A stretch of DNA of 6,235 nucleotides. Source: Spirochaetales bacterium. GTDB taxonomy: Bacteria > Spirochaetota > Spirochaetia > Sphaerochaetales > Sphaerochaetaceae. The translations under genes were made by a program, and so were the position numbers. Below, piece by piece: positions 1 through 5,353 of the stretch. The number at the start of each line of letters is the position of its first letter. Position 1 is the stretch's first letter. The DNA is taken from positions 1 to 6,235 of the forward strand of contig JAGABK010000094.1 in NCBI GenBank assembly GCA_017614625.1, in the 5' to 3' direction. The notes beneath the pieces were generated by a model. That model was not told the origin of the DNA. It did no database searches and worked only from the letters and a program-made list of their open reading frames with translations.

Positions 1-75
1 GATCTCCACATGCGACGCATTAGCCCGAACACTGTTCTGCACGATGTCGAGCAGATGCAAGGCGATTTCCTTCAT
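1..75 (-). CDS. HATPase_c-fold ATP-binding protein, N-terminal 25 codons only
   Basis: The gene starts at an ATG (75-73) and runs off the left edge. The 25 visible residues begin MKEIALHLLDIVQNSVRANA. The stretch D10-x3-N14 followed by A18-x-A20 is the N-box of the GHKL ATPase fold, which binds Mg-ATP. The N-box begins only about ten residues after the start, so the protein has no N-terminal sensor or histidine-phosphotransfer domain. Stand-alone ATPases with this beginning are commonly annotated between NuoE-like and NuoF-like genes in clostridial hydrogenase clusters. It lies 9 nt after the NuoE-like gene, and its ribosome-binding site GAGGA overlaps that gene's TGA stop, so the two are probably translationally coupled. 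The catalytic G1 and G2 boxes are outside the window, so kinase activity cannot be judged. Confidence 0.8.
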   Translation of the reverse strand, partial: MKEIALHLLDIVQNSVRANASHVEI

Positions 76-84
76 CCGTTGTCC

Positions 85-564
85 TCAGTCTTCCTTGGCT
101 CTGTACTTCTCGATGATTCCGGGGATGACATCCGGTGTAAGACGTCCGTAGACCTCTCCGTTGATCATCATGACAGGGGCCAGACCACAGGCTCCGAGAC
201 AACGTGTGGCTTCCAATGTGAACTTCCCATCCGGAGTGGTTCCTCCGACCGGGATCTGCAACACTTCGGCGAGTTTGTCAAGGACGCTCTGGCCTCCCTT
301 GACGTAACATGCAGTACCCAAGCAAACGCTGATGAGATACTTTCCTTTCGGACGCAGCGAGAACTGTGCGTAGAACGTGGCGACGCCGTAGACTTCGCTG
401 AGCGTCACGCCCAGACCTTCGGCGATGGCCTTCTGCACATCTTCCGAAACGCATCCAAAAATACCCTGTGCTCCCTGCAATACAGGCATCAAGGCGCCCT
501 TTTCGTTCTTGTGGGCGTCAATCAGTTCCTGCAGCTGGGCGAATTTCTCCTTGGACTGATCCAT
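85..564 (-). CDS. nuoE: NuoE/HydC-like [2Fe-2S] thioredoxin-fold subunit
   Basis: This 159-residue protein matches the 24-kDa (NuoE) subunit family in length and layout. A helical N-terminal part (about residues 1-75) is followed by a thioredoxin-like domain that carries one [2Fe-2S] cluster. The four ligands are visible as C81-x4-C86 (CLGTAC) and C122-x3-C126 (CLGAC), which is the family spacing. In NAD-linked [FeFe] hydrogenases such as the electron-bifurcating HydABC enzyme, this subunit (HydC) passes electrons near the flavin subunit in the cytoplasm. The hydrogenase-related genes upstream and the ATPase-fold gene downstream favour that role over complex I or a formate dehydrogenase, but the HydA/HydB partners are not in the window. 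The ATG at 564 is preceded by GGAG (576-573, 8 nt away) and AAGGAGG (585-579, 14 nt away). It has its own promoter at 618-646. Confidence 0.92.
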   Translation of the reverse strand: MDQSKEKFAQLQELIDAHKNEKGALMPVLQGAQGIFGCVSEDVQKAIAEGLGVTLSEVYGVATFYAQFSLRPKGKYLISVCLGTACYVKGGQSVLDKLAEVLQIPVGGTTPDGKFTLEATRCLGACGLAPVMMINGEVYGRLTPDVIPGIIEKYRAKED

Positions 565-597
565 ATGAGATTCTCCAACCTCCTTAATTAACCGCTT

Positions 598-611
598 GGC
601 CGTGGACGGCC
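598..611 (-). other. 5'-end hairpin in the leader of the nuoE-like transcript
   Basis: On the minus strand GGCCGTCCACGGCC can fold into a GC-rich stem (GGCCG/CGGCC, loop TCCA). It begins about 7 nt after the TATAAT box, which places it at the very 5' end of the predicted RNA. No U-tract follows, so it is not an intrinsic terminator. It may protect the 5' end or act as an operator. Neither role is shown by the sequence. Confidence 0.45.
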
Positions 612-617
612 GAAGCC

Positions 618-646
618 ATTATATCACATTGACCACATTATGTATA
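618..646 (-). promoter_or_regulatory. Extended -10 promoter for the nuoE-like gene
   Basis: Reading the minus strand, a perfect TATAAT (623-618) is preceded by TG at 626-625, giving TGATATAAT, an extended -10 of the housekeeping sigma type. Seventeen nucleotides upstream lies TATACA (646-641), which matches four of six positions of TTGACA. The predicted start is near 611, leaving a leader of about 47 nt before the ATG at 564. The surrounding stretch is visibly AT-richer than the coding sequence. Confidence 0.75.
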
Positions 647-663
647 TTAAAAATGACGACATT
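622..663 (-). repeat. Three AATGTS direct repeats over the nuoE-like promoter
   Basis: On the minus strand the related words AATGTCGTC (663-655), AATGTGGTC (639-631) and AATGTGATA (630-622) occur in the same orientation. Start-to-start distances are 24 and 9 nt. The last two are adjacent and run into the -10 box. This arrangement could be a regulator binding site, but the words are short and chance is possible. Confidence 0.35.
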
Positions 664-679
664 GAGACTGTTTATTGTT

Positions 680-702
680 CCGCCGTACACATCATTCGGC
701 GG
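680..702 (-). other. Stem-loop over the stop codon of the PHP gene
   Basis: CCGCCG (702-697) and CGGCGG (685-680) can pair across an 11-nt loop that contains the TGA stop of the PHP gene. The downstream bases (AACAATAAACAG) are not a U-run. It is therefore not a normal rho-independent terminator and may at most mark or protect the 3' end of the upstream transcript. Confidence 0.3.
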
Positions 703-1405
703 GGGCGCCCCTGCGGAGCATATCAAGGAAAGCGCCGGCAGAACGTTCCGGCAGGGAGACTGTGATCTCTGGTTCGAGGATATCGCCCAGGTTGTGGGCG
801 TCGGAGGAGTGGAGGATGACTTTCCCGGCCTGCGGGGTGTGGGGGCAGGGAAGTGCGCGCCAGACCTCCACGGCTGTGAAGGCAAGGTCCCCGGGCATGA
901 AGCCCAGGTTGATGAGAAGGCCGTTGGAGCCGCGGTTTATGTGGGCGGGAACGGGAACGCCGCCGCGCTCGCGGATGATCTTCACGAGTTCGGCCAGGCG
1001 AAGGTCGGAGGCCCCGATGAGAAGCTCGTCCTCCTCGGCGATGACGTTGTCGTCCTCGTCCATGACGAGCTGGTTTCCGAAGAACTGGGGCTTGTTCTTC
1101 TTGGGTGGCATGTGCGGGCGCAGGAACTCGGAGAAGTCCATGGCCTGTTCCACCGTCTCGAAATATCCCAGGAGGTGGACCTCCTCCTTCGTGGTGATCT
1201 CCATGCCGGGGATCATCAGAAGGCCGTAGGCGTCGCAGCACGTCTTGACGGTGGGCAGGTTGCGGGCGGAGTTGTGGTCCGTGACCGCTATCATCTGCAG
1301 GCCCTTGAGGGCGGCCATTCCGCAGATGTTGGCCGGCGTCATGTCGTCGTTGGCGCAGGGGGAAAGACAGGAATGGATATGGATGTCCGAGAAGAGCTCT
1401 ATCAT
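692..1405 (-). CDS. PHP-domain metal-dependent phosphoesterase
   Basis: The 237-residue protein is a single PHP (polymerase and histidinol phosphatase) domain. The expected metal-binding residues are all visible: D7 with H9-x-H11 (DIHIHS), D43-H44 (TDHNS), E69 (GMEIT), H77 (EVHLLGYF), H155 (PAHINR) and D202-x-H204 (SDAHNLG). PHP proteins bind two or three metals (Zn, Mn or Fe) and hydrolyse phosphate esters or, in some relatives, nucleic acids. The substrate here is unknown. A PHP gene in this position, between a DRTGG gene and a NuoE gene, recurs in hydrogenase clusters, so a signalling phosphoesterase is a reasonable inference. The ATG at 1405 lies 10 nt after the preceding stop, and I see no good Shine-Dalgarno sequence and no alternative in-frame start nearby. 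Translation probably depends on reinitiation after the upstream gene. Confidence 0.9.
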   Translation of the reverse strand: MIELFSDIHIHSCLSPCANDDMTPANICGMAALKGLQMIAVTDHNSARNLPTVKTCCDAYGLLMIPGMEITTKEEVHLLGYFETVEQAMDFSEFLRPHMPPKKNKPQFFGNQLVMDEDDNVIAEEDELLIGASDLRLAELVKIIRERGGVPVPAHINRGSNGLLINLGFMPGDLAFTAVEVWRALPCPHTPQAGKVILHSSDAHNLGDILEPEITVSLPERSAGAFLDMLRRGAPAE

Positions 1406-1415
1406 GCCGTGCGGA

Positions 1416-1760
1416 TCAGTTCTGTCCGGGAACGCCCTTGGCGGCCAGCCTTCCGCAGATCTCGAAGGCGGACAACGGGGACTGGAGGACGACCATTCCC
1501 TCGGTCTCGGCCTTCTTCAGGCTTTCCTCCTCCATGTCTATTCCTTCGGGCAGGATGACGCAGGCCATCTCTGACAGGACGGCCACGGCGATCACGTTCA
1601 GATGGGTCTGGACGGTCACCCAGGCCATGCCGCTGTCCCCGTGGGACATGACCCAGCTCAGGAGGTCGCAGACGTATCCGCAGGTGACCTCGCGGTCGGT
1701 CGGGACGGCGGGTGTAAGGTTCTTCGCTTCGATCAAGGGAATGAGTTCTGTTACAAGCAT
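1416..1760 (-). CDS. Divergent DRTGG-family protein, second copy
   Basis: This 114-residue soluble protein has the size and pattern of the stand-alone DRTGG-domain proteins found beside [FeFe]-hydrogenase genes. It aligns without gaps, residue for residue, with the protein at 3511-3885. Shared positions include D32-L33-x-S35-x-V37, T52, V56, C67, L81, G88, V90-V91-L92 and A98-F99-x2-C102-G103. The DRTGG tetrad that named the fold is not present, so the assignment rests on overall pattern and context. DRTGG domains occur as small regulatory or ligand-binding modules in other proteins, and no activity is established for this type. The start at 1760 is secure because AAGGAGG (1772-1766) lies 5 nt upstream. 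The gene sits 15 nt after the hydrogenase-homologue stop. Confidence 0.78.
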   Translation of the reverse strand: MLVTELIPLIEAKNLTPAVPTDREVTCGYVCDLLSWVMSHGDSGMAWVTVQTHLNVIAVAVLSEMACVILPEGIDMEEESLKKAETEGMVVLQSPLSAFEICGRLAAKGVPGQN

Positions 1761-1775
1761 GGCTTCCTCCTTAAG

Positions 1776-3077
1776 TCAGGTCCTTTCGCTCTGGGCCAGC
1801 TCGAGCATCTGCTGTGCCATGACCTTGAGCTTGTCCCTCATGTTGTGGATGCAGTCCATCTCCGTGCAGTAGCCGCGCACGATGTCCTCCGCGAAGGAGC
1901 GGCAGGTCGGCGAGCCGCAGGAGCCGCAGTCGTATCCCGGAAGCCGCTCGATGATCTCGTTCATCCGGTTCATCTTCTTCATGGCCTCGGCCATGTTGTC
2001 GTCCAGCTTTATGGCGTCGCGCGGCAGGATCTCCGCGTCGTTCTTCATGGGATACTTGTTGAGAATGGATGTCGGGACGTCCCTGTCGGGGTGGATGTCC
2101 GGCATCTGCTTGACCATCTGGCGGATGGTGTTCTTTGCGACATAGTTGTTCTCGAACGTCAGCGGTCCGCCGACGCAGCCGCCCAGGCACGCGTTGCCCT
2201 CGAAGTAGGTCAGGTCGGTGAGCTTGTAGTTCTCGACCTCCTCGAGGACGCGGATGACGTTGTTGATTCCGTCGACCGAGAGGCTGTTCTCCGGGCATAC
2301 GGCGTTGGCCTCGCCGTCGGACGTGGACCACGCCACGCCGTACTTGGTGGCAGGGCAGTAGGACGGGTCGTTCATCATCTTCTCTACGAAGGGCAGGAGC
2401 TGGCCGTAGATCTCCAGGATGGAGATGGCTCCGTCCACGTCGGACTTCTTCTGACCCAGCGGGCGGCGGATGGCAGTCATCTTGGCCGGACAGGGCGTGA
2501 TGAAGAAGCATCCGACTTCCTCGGGGGAGCAGTTGTTCTTCTTGATGAACTCGGCCTTGGCGATGTGCGCAGCGACCTCCATGGGCTGGCGGATGTCGAC
2601 GACGTTGTCCAGCAGGTCGGGGAAGCGCACCTGGATCAGGCGAACGACGGCGGGACAGGCAGATGAGATCAGCGGCTTGGGAAGGTCGGGCTGCTTGAGC
2701 TTCTCGCGGATGGCGCGGGTGACGACGTCTGCGCCCCTGGCGACCTCGTAGACATCGGCGAAGCCTACGCAGCGCAGCGCCTCGATCACGTACTCGGGGT
2801 TCTGCAGTCCGCGGAACTGTCCGTAGAGCGTGGGGGCGGGGAGGGCGATGGCGTACTTGAACTCCTTGATCATGCTCAGCGGGTCGGTGACCGCCACCTT
2901 CGCATGGTTCTCGCAGACACGTATGCACTCGCCGCAGTCGATGCAGTGGGTGTCAAGGATGTGTGCCCTGCCTCCGCGGACGCGGATGGCTTCTGTCGGG
3001 CAGTGCTTCAGACAGTTCGTACAGCCTTTGCAAAGGTCTTTGGCAAGTCGTACGGAATGATAGGGTCTGACTTCCAT
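1776..3077 (-). CDS. HydS-like [FeFe]-hydrogenase homologue with Fe-S domains (putative H2/redox sensor)
   Basis: The 433-residue protein has three parts. Residues 10-60 hold two [4Fe-4S] ferredoxin motifs (C16/19/22/26 and C45/48/51/55). Residues about 75-340 are the [FeFe]-hydrogenase large-subunit domain, with H-cluster ligands C141 (SSACP), C196 (TPCPAK), and C297 and C301 (NACLGGCVGG). Residues about 380-405 are a C-terminal Fe-S domain, C384-x2-C387-x4-C392-x11-C404. Catalytic enzymes have TSCCP; here the proton-transfer cysteine is A140. The acidic residue of PCTAKKxE is A202, while the lysine (K199) is kept. These changes resemble putative sensory (HydS, group C/D) hydrogenases such as those of Thermotoga maritima and Thermoanaerobacter mathranii. 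There is no PAS domain and no signal peptide. The ATG shares one base with the preceding stop (TAATG), and AGAGG (3088-3084) lies upstream. A scaffold or electron-transfer role is the alternative. Confidence 0.88.
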   Translation of the reverse strand: MEVRPYHSVRLAKDLCKGCTNCLKHCPTEAIRVRGGRAHILDTHCIDCGECIRVCENHAKVAVTDPLSMIKEFKYAIALPAPTLYGQFRGLQNPEYVIEALRCVGFADVYEVARGADVVTRAIREKLKQPDLPKPLISSACPAVVRLIQVRFPDLLDNVVDIRQPMEVAAHIAKAEFIKKNNCSPEEVGCFFITPCPAKMTAIRRPLGQKKSDVDGAISILEIYGQLLPFVEKMMNDPSYCPATKYGVAWSTSDGEANAVCPENSLSVDGINNVIRVLEEVENYKLTDLTYFEGNACLGGCVGGPLTFENNYVAKNTIRQMVKQMPDIHPDRDVPTSILNKYPMKNDAEILPRDAIKLDDNMAEAMKKMNRMNEIIERLPGYDCGSCGSPTCRSFAEDIVRGYCTEMDCIHNMRDKLKVMAQQMLELAQSERT

Positions 3078-3508
3078 TAATTACCTCTCAGGTGGAAGCC
3101 CATGGTTATCGTGGTTCCGACACCCACGGTGCTTTTTATATCGAATTCGTCGGCGTTGCGCTTCATGTTCGGCAATCCCATGCCGGCGCCGAAACCCAGG
3201 GATCGGGCCATCTCGTTGGCGGTCGAATAACCTTCCTTCATGGCCAGTTTGAGGTCCGGGATGCCGGGACCTGTGTCCGAGGATATCAGCTCAACGCAAT
3301 CCGGATACACATTCAGAGTCAGGTCGCCGCCGAGGGAGTGGATCACCAGGTTGAGCTCGACCTCATAAGAGGCCACGGCCACGCGCCTGAGGACATCGCC
3401 GCCTACGCCTATCTGCTTGAGCTGGCGTTTGATCGATGCCGAGGCATGGCCGGCGCTGGTGTAATCGGCCCTTGCGACATGGTAGGACTCGGTGAACATC
3501 AGTTCCAT
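3077..3508 (-). CDS. RsbW-like HATPase_c protein (anti-sigma/serine-kinase type)
   Basis: The 143-residue protein is a bare GHKL ATPase domain of the RsbW/SpoIIAB size class. The N-box is E49-x3-N53-x3-H57, the G1 box is D78-T-G80-P-G82, and the G2 box is G105-F-G107-A-G109-M-G111-L, followed by a G-T-T strand near 131-133. All ATP-binding boxes are intact. There is no dimerisation/phosphoacceptor-histidine domain, so it is not a classical sensor histidine kinase. RsbW relatives phosphorylate serine in a partner protein or hold a sigma factor, but no STAS partner or sigma gene is visible here. I chose the ATG at 3508 over the in-frame GTG at 3532 because AAGGA (3522-3518) sits 9 nt before it and the start falls 2 nt after the upstream stop. 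Its stop overlaps the next ATG by one base. Confidence 0.87.
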   Translation of the reverse strand: MELMFTESYHVARADYTSAGHASASIKRQLKQIGVGGDVLRRVAVASYEVELNLVIHSLGGDLTLNVYPDCVELISSDTGPGIPDLKLAMKEGYSTANEMARSLGFGAGMGLPNMKRNADEFDIKSTVGVGTTITMGFHLRGN

Positions 3509-3510
3509 TC

Positions 3511-3885
3511 TTACTTGTCCTTCTTTTCCCACTGCTCGGGGACGGGAACGCCGCGCATTCCCATCTCGTACAGGATTCCGCAGGTAGAGAAGGCCGTCTG
3601 CTTCGTGGCAAGCACGACCAGACCCTGCTCGTCGGCGCTCTCAAGGATGTCTTCCGTGGGGATCTTGCCCCTGGCGAAAACGATGCACTTGAGGTCCAGC
3701 ATCTCGCTGGTGCGCACCACGTGGGGGTTTGTCAGTCCCGTGATCAGGACCGTCTTTTCGTCTACAAAAGCCAGGACATCGCTCATCAGGTCCGAACAGC
3801 AGGCCGTGTAGACCGGCGTGTCCAGTTTGTCTTCTCCGATGAGCACATTCGCGTTCAAAACCGACACCATATCTGCAATAGTCAA
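3511..3885 (-). CDS. Divergent DRTGG-family protein, first copy
   Basis: This 124-residue soluble protein is the first gene of the sensory block and a paralogue of the protein at 1416-1760. Both keep D32-L33-x-S35-x-V37, T49, T52, V56, C67, A84, G88, V90-V91-L92 and A98-F99-x2-C102-G103. This copy has an extra charged tail (EQWEKKDK) and a CC pair at 29-30. The DRTGG tetrad is absent, so it is a divergent family member with no known biochemical activity. The start is a TTG at 3885, chosen because the 8-nt match GAGGTGAT (3898-3891) lies 5 nt upstream. The next in-frame ATG, at residue 6, is too far from it. The stop lies 2 nt before the RsbW-like gene, suggesting coupled synthesis. Transcription probably starts near 3911. 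Confidence 0.8.
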   Translation of the reverse strand: MTIADMVSVLNANVLIGEDKLDTPVYTACCSDLMSDVLAFVDEKTVLITGLTNPHVVRTSEMLDLKCIVFARGKIPTEDILESADEQGLVVLATKQTAFSTCGILYEMGMRGVPVPEQWEKKDK

Positions 3886-3898
3886 AGCGAATCACCTC
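3886..3898 (-). promoter_or_regulatory. Strong ribosome-binding site for a TTG start
   Basis: GAGGTGAT at 3898-3891 is complementary to eight bases of the 16S rRNA 3' end. It stands 5 nt before TTG at 3885, which fixes that unusual codon as the start of the first DRTGG gene. Confidence 0.8.
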
Positions 3899-3919
3899 GA
3901 TTGATAGGATTAGAATCAG

Positions 3920-3928
3920 ATTATAGCA
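3920..3928 (-). promoter_or_regulatory. Extended -10 promoter of the sensory block
   Basis: On the minus strand TGCTATAAT (3928-3920) is a perfect extended -10 element. No good -35 stands at 17 nt. TTGACG occurs at 3953-3948, but with a 22-nt spacer, which is too long for a normal sigma-A promoter, so the extended -10 probably carries recognition. The likely start is an A near 3911-3910, giving a leader of about 25 nt before the TTG start at 3885. The element lies in the 91-nt gap that separates the ABC transporter genes from the sensory genes. Confidence 0.7.
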
Positions 3929-3976
3929 TAAATGATGGAAATCCACCCGTCAACTGAGAATATGGTTATGAATCTG

Positions 3977-4561
3977 TCAGGAAAGACGGACGATTCCGGC
4001 GCCCAGGGCCCGGGCTTCGGCCTCCGAATGCGTGGAGACTATGACGGGTTTTCCCTGCGCGGCAATCAGGGAGGCGCACTGCTTCATGAGCTTCTCGTCA
4101 AGGCCCTTGAAAGGCTCGTCCAGGATCAGCGCGTCGGCCTCGAAGGCCAGGGCGCGGGCCAGTGCGACGCGGCGCTTCATTCCGCCGGACATGCTGGAAA
4201 TCGGCATCGCCGGATCGAGTCCCAGCTCCTTCAGGAGGGCGGATGCCTTGTCGTTCAGATCAGGATTGCGGCGGATCCTCTTCGTCGCCTTGTCCACCAG
4301 AACGACGTTTCCCCAGGCGTTCAGCCAGGGCAGGAGACGGTCTTCCTGGAACATGACAGAACAGCGCTCCGGGAAGTCGGAGACTGTGCCTCCACAGGTC
4401 TTGAGGATGCCTGCGAGGATGTGAAGGAGTGTGGTCTTTCCGCAGCCTGAGGGGCCCATGAGACATATTATTCTTGCATCACTTTGCAGATTCAGGCCAT
4501 CGAAGACCTTTTTCTCGTCTGCACCGTCGAAGTAGGAGAAGCAGAGGTTCTCAATCTTCAT
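3977..4561 (-). CDS. ABC transporter ATP-binding protein, SsuB/TauB-like, compact
   Basis: The ATPase powers the importer formed with the two genes upstream. All nucleotide-binding elements are present in order: Walker A G36-PSGCGKTT-44, Q-loop Q72 in an FQEDRLLPW context typical of nitrate/sulfonate/taurine ATPases, signature S125-GGMK, Walker B LILDEP with D148 and E149, D-loop G153-L-D155, and H-loop H178. At 194 residues it is shorter than the usual 240-270 of this family. It ends soon after the H-loop and lacks the C-terminal extension. The ATG at 4561 is preceded by AAGGAGG (4574-4568) at 6 nt and overlaps the permease stop as ATGA. An in-frame extension upstream to 4771 reads arginine-rich nonsense inside the permease gene and was discarded. 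No clear terminator follows. Confidence 0.92.
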   Translation of the reverse strand: MKIENLCFSYFDGADEKKVFDGLNLQSDARIICLMGPSGCGKTTLLHILAGILKTCGGTVSDFPERCSVMFQEDRLLPWLNAWGNVVLVDKATKRIRRNPDLNDKASALLKELGLDPAMPISSMSGGMKRRVALARALAFEADALILDEPFKGLDEKLMKQCASLIAAQGKPVIVSTHSEAEARALGAGIVRLS

Positions 4562-5340
4562 TTGGAACCTCCTTCGGCTTCGGGAGAGCCTCCGCGCTGC
4601 CTTTCTATAAGCTTCTTCACGACGGTCTCGAGAATCAGGCTGAGCACTATGACGGAGGATGTCCAGGCGAACAGCTCGGGTGTCTCGAGATAGACCTTGG
4701 AGTTGTAGATGTTGGTGCCTATTGCCTTCTTCGGCTGGCTCAGGACCTCGGCTGCTATGCCGGATTTCCACGCCAGTCCCAAAGCCGTCAGGCAGGATGC
4801 CTTGAGCGCCGGCATGAGCGACGGGATATGGACGAAACGCAGCGTCTTCCAGCGTCCCAGGTTGTAGGATGCGGCCATCTCGGAGAGCTTCATGTCACGG
4901 CTTGCAAAGCCTTCGACGAGGTTGCCCCAGACCACGGGCGTGGCCATCATGGCCGAGATCAGCACGGGCACTCCGCCCTTGCTCATGCTGAGCATGGCGA
5001 GGATTATGAACGAGGCCACCGGGGTGGCGCGCACCATGCGCACTATGGGGGAGAAAAGGGTGTCCATTGTCCTTGACGAGCAGCAGGCCAAAGCCAGGAG
5101 GCAGCCTGCCGTCACGCCCAGGAAGTAGCCCAGCATGATCCTGAACATCGTCAGGAGGATGCTGGCCCAGAAGGAGCCCTGGACCACCAGACGGCCCAGG
5201 GCCTTGATGACGGACACGGGTCCGGGGAGGATCAGTTCCTTGCCTACGGCCAGGGCTGCGAGCAGCCAGACCGCTATCCAGAACAGAGCGGCGAGGAGTT
5301 TTCCGATTTTCCCGTTTCTTCCCGTGTCCTTCTTTTCCAA
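4558..5340 (-). CDS. ABC transporter permease, SsuC/TauC-like
   Basis: This 260-residue integral membrane protein forms the channel of the importer. Hydrophobic segments lie roughly at residues 14-32, 58-85, 97-118, 122-140, 180-198 and 222-240, which fits the six-helix BPD_transp_1 fold. The cytoplasmic coupling loop (EAA-like) is seen at about 154-177, as EMAASYNLGRWKTLRFVHIP. The ILPGPVSVIKAL stretch after the first helix is typical of nitrate/sulfonate/taurine permeases. I chose TTG at 5340 as the start because GAGGA (5352-5348) lies 7 nt upstream, and the protein then begins with a short charged leader before helix 1. The longer reading frame to 5442 lies inside the binding-protein gene. 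The gap to that gene is 10 nt and the stop overlaps the ATPase start by 4 nt. Confidence 0.9.
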   Translation of the reverse strand: MEKKDTGRNGKIGKLLAALFWIAVWLLAALAVGKELILPGPVSVIKALGRLVVQGSFWASILLTMFRIMLGYFLGVTAGCLLALACCSSRTMDTLFSPIVRMVRATPVASFIILAMLSMSKGGVPVLISAMMATPVVWGNLVEGFASRDMKLSEMAASYNLGRWKTLRFVHIPSLMPALKASCLTALGLAWKSGIAAEVLSQPKKAIGTNIYNSKVYLETPELFAWTSSVIVLSLILETVVKKLIERQRGGSPEAEGGSK

Positions 5341-5353
5341 AAGCTGTTCCTCA
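5341..5353 (-). promoter_or_regulatory. Ribosome-binding site overlapping a stop codon, for the TTG-started permease
   Basis: The sequence TGAGGAACAGCTT combines the TGA stop of the binding-protein gene (5353-5351) with a GAGGA Shine-Dalgarno core (5352-5348), 7 nt before TTG at 5340. This supports the TTG start and implies translational coupling of the two genes. Confidence 0.65.

Noticed and set aside
583..590. TTAATTAA palindrome in the leader of the nuoE-like gene as a Rex-like site
   Set aside because: It lacks the TTGT/ACAA arms and the central spacer of Rex operators. An 8-bp AT palindrome is weak evidence.
596..1558. Long plus-strand reading frame (320 codons) opposite the PHP gene
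   Set aside because: It mirrors the PHP coding sequence, is rich in Gly/Val/Asp-type low-information residues, shows no domain motif, and lacks a ribosome-binding site. The minus strand carries all the PHP metal ligands.
1602..2666. Long plus-strand reading frame (354 codons) opposite the hydrogenase homologue
   Set aside because: It is a codon-bias shadow: a Val/Leu/Asp/His-rich product with no recognisable motif, antisense to a gene with twelve Fe-S cysteines and four H-cluster cysteines in place.
1771..2928. Minus-strand frame of 385 codons overlapping the hydrogenase homologue in another frame
   Set aside because: The product is Arg/His/Pro-rich and motif-free, as expected of a shifted frame of a GC-rich gene.
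3902..3918. TGAT-n9-ATCA inverted repeat at the predicted transcript start of the sensory block
   Set aside because: The arms are only 4 bp, which is expected by chance in an AT-rich leader, and it does not match the Rex-type operator I know.
3934..3947. Possible terminator after the ABC ATPase gene (GGTGG / CCATC with an ATTT loop)
   Set aside because: The stem is only 5 bp with a G-U pair, and ATTTATGC after it is not a proper U-run. At best it is a weak pause site.
3926..3953. TTGACG as the -35 box of the sensory-block promoter
   Set aside because: The spacer to TATAAT would be 22 nt, too long for normal sigma-A use. The extended -10 explains the promoter better.
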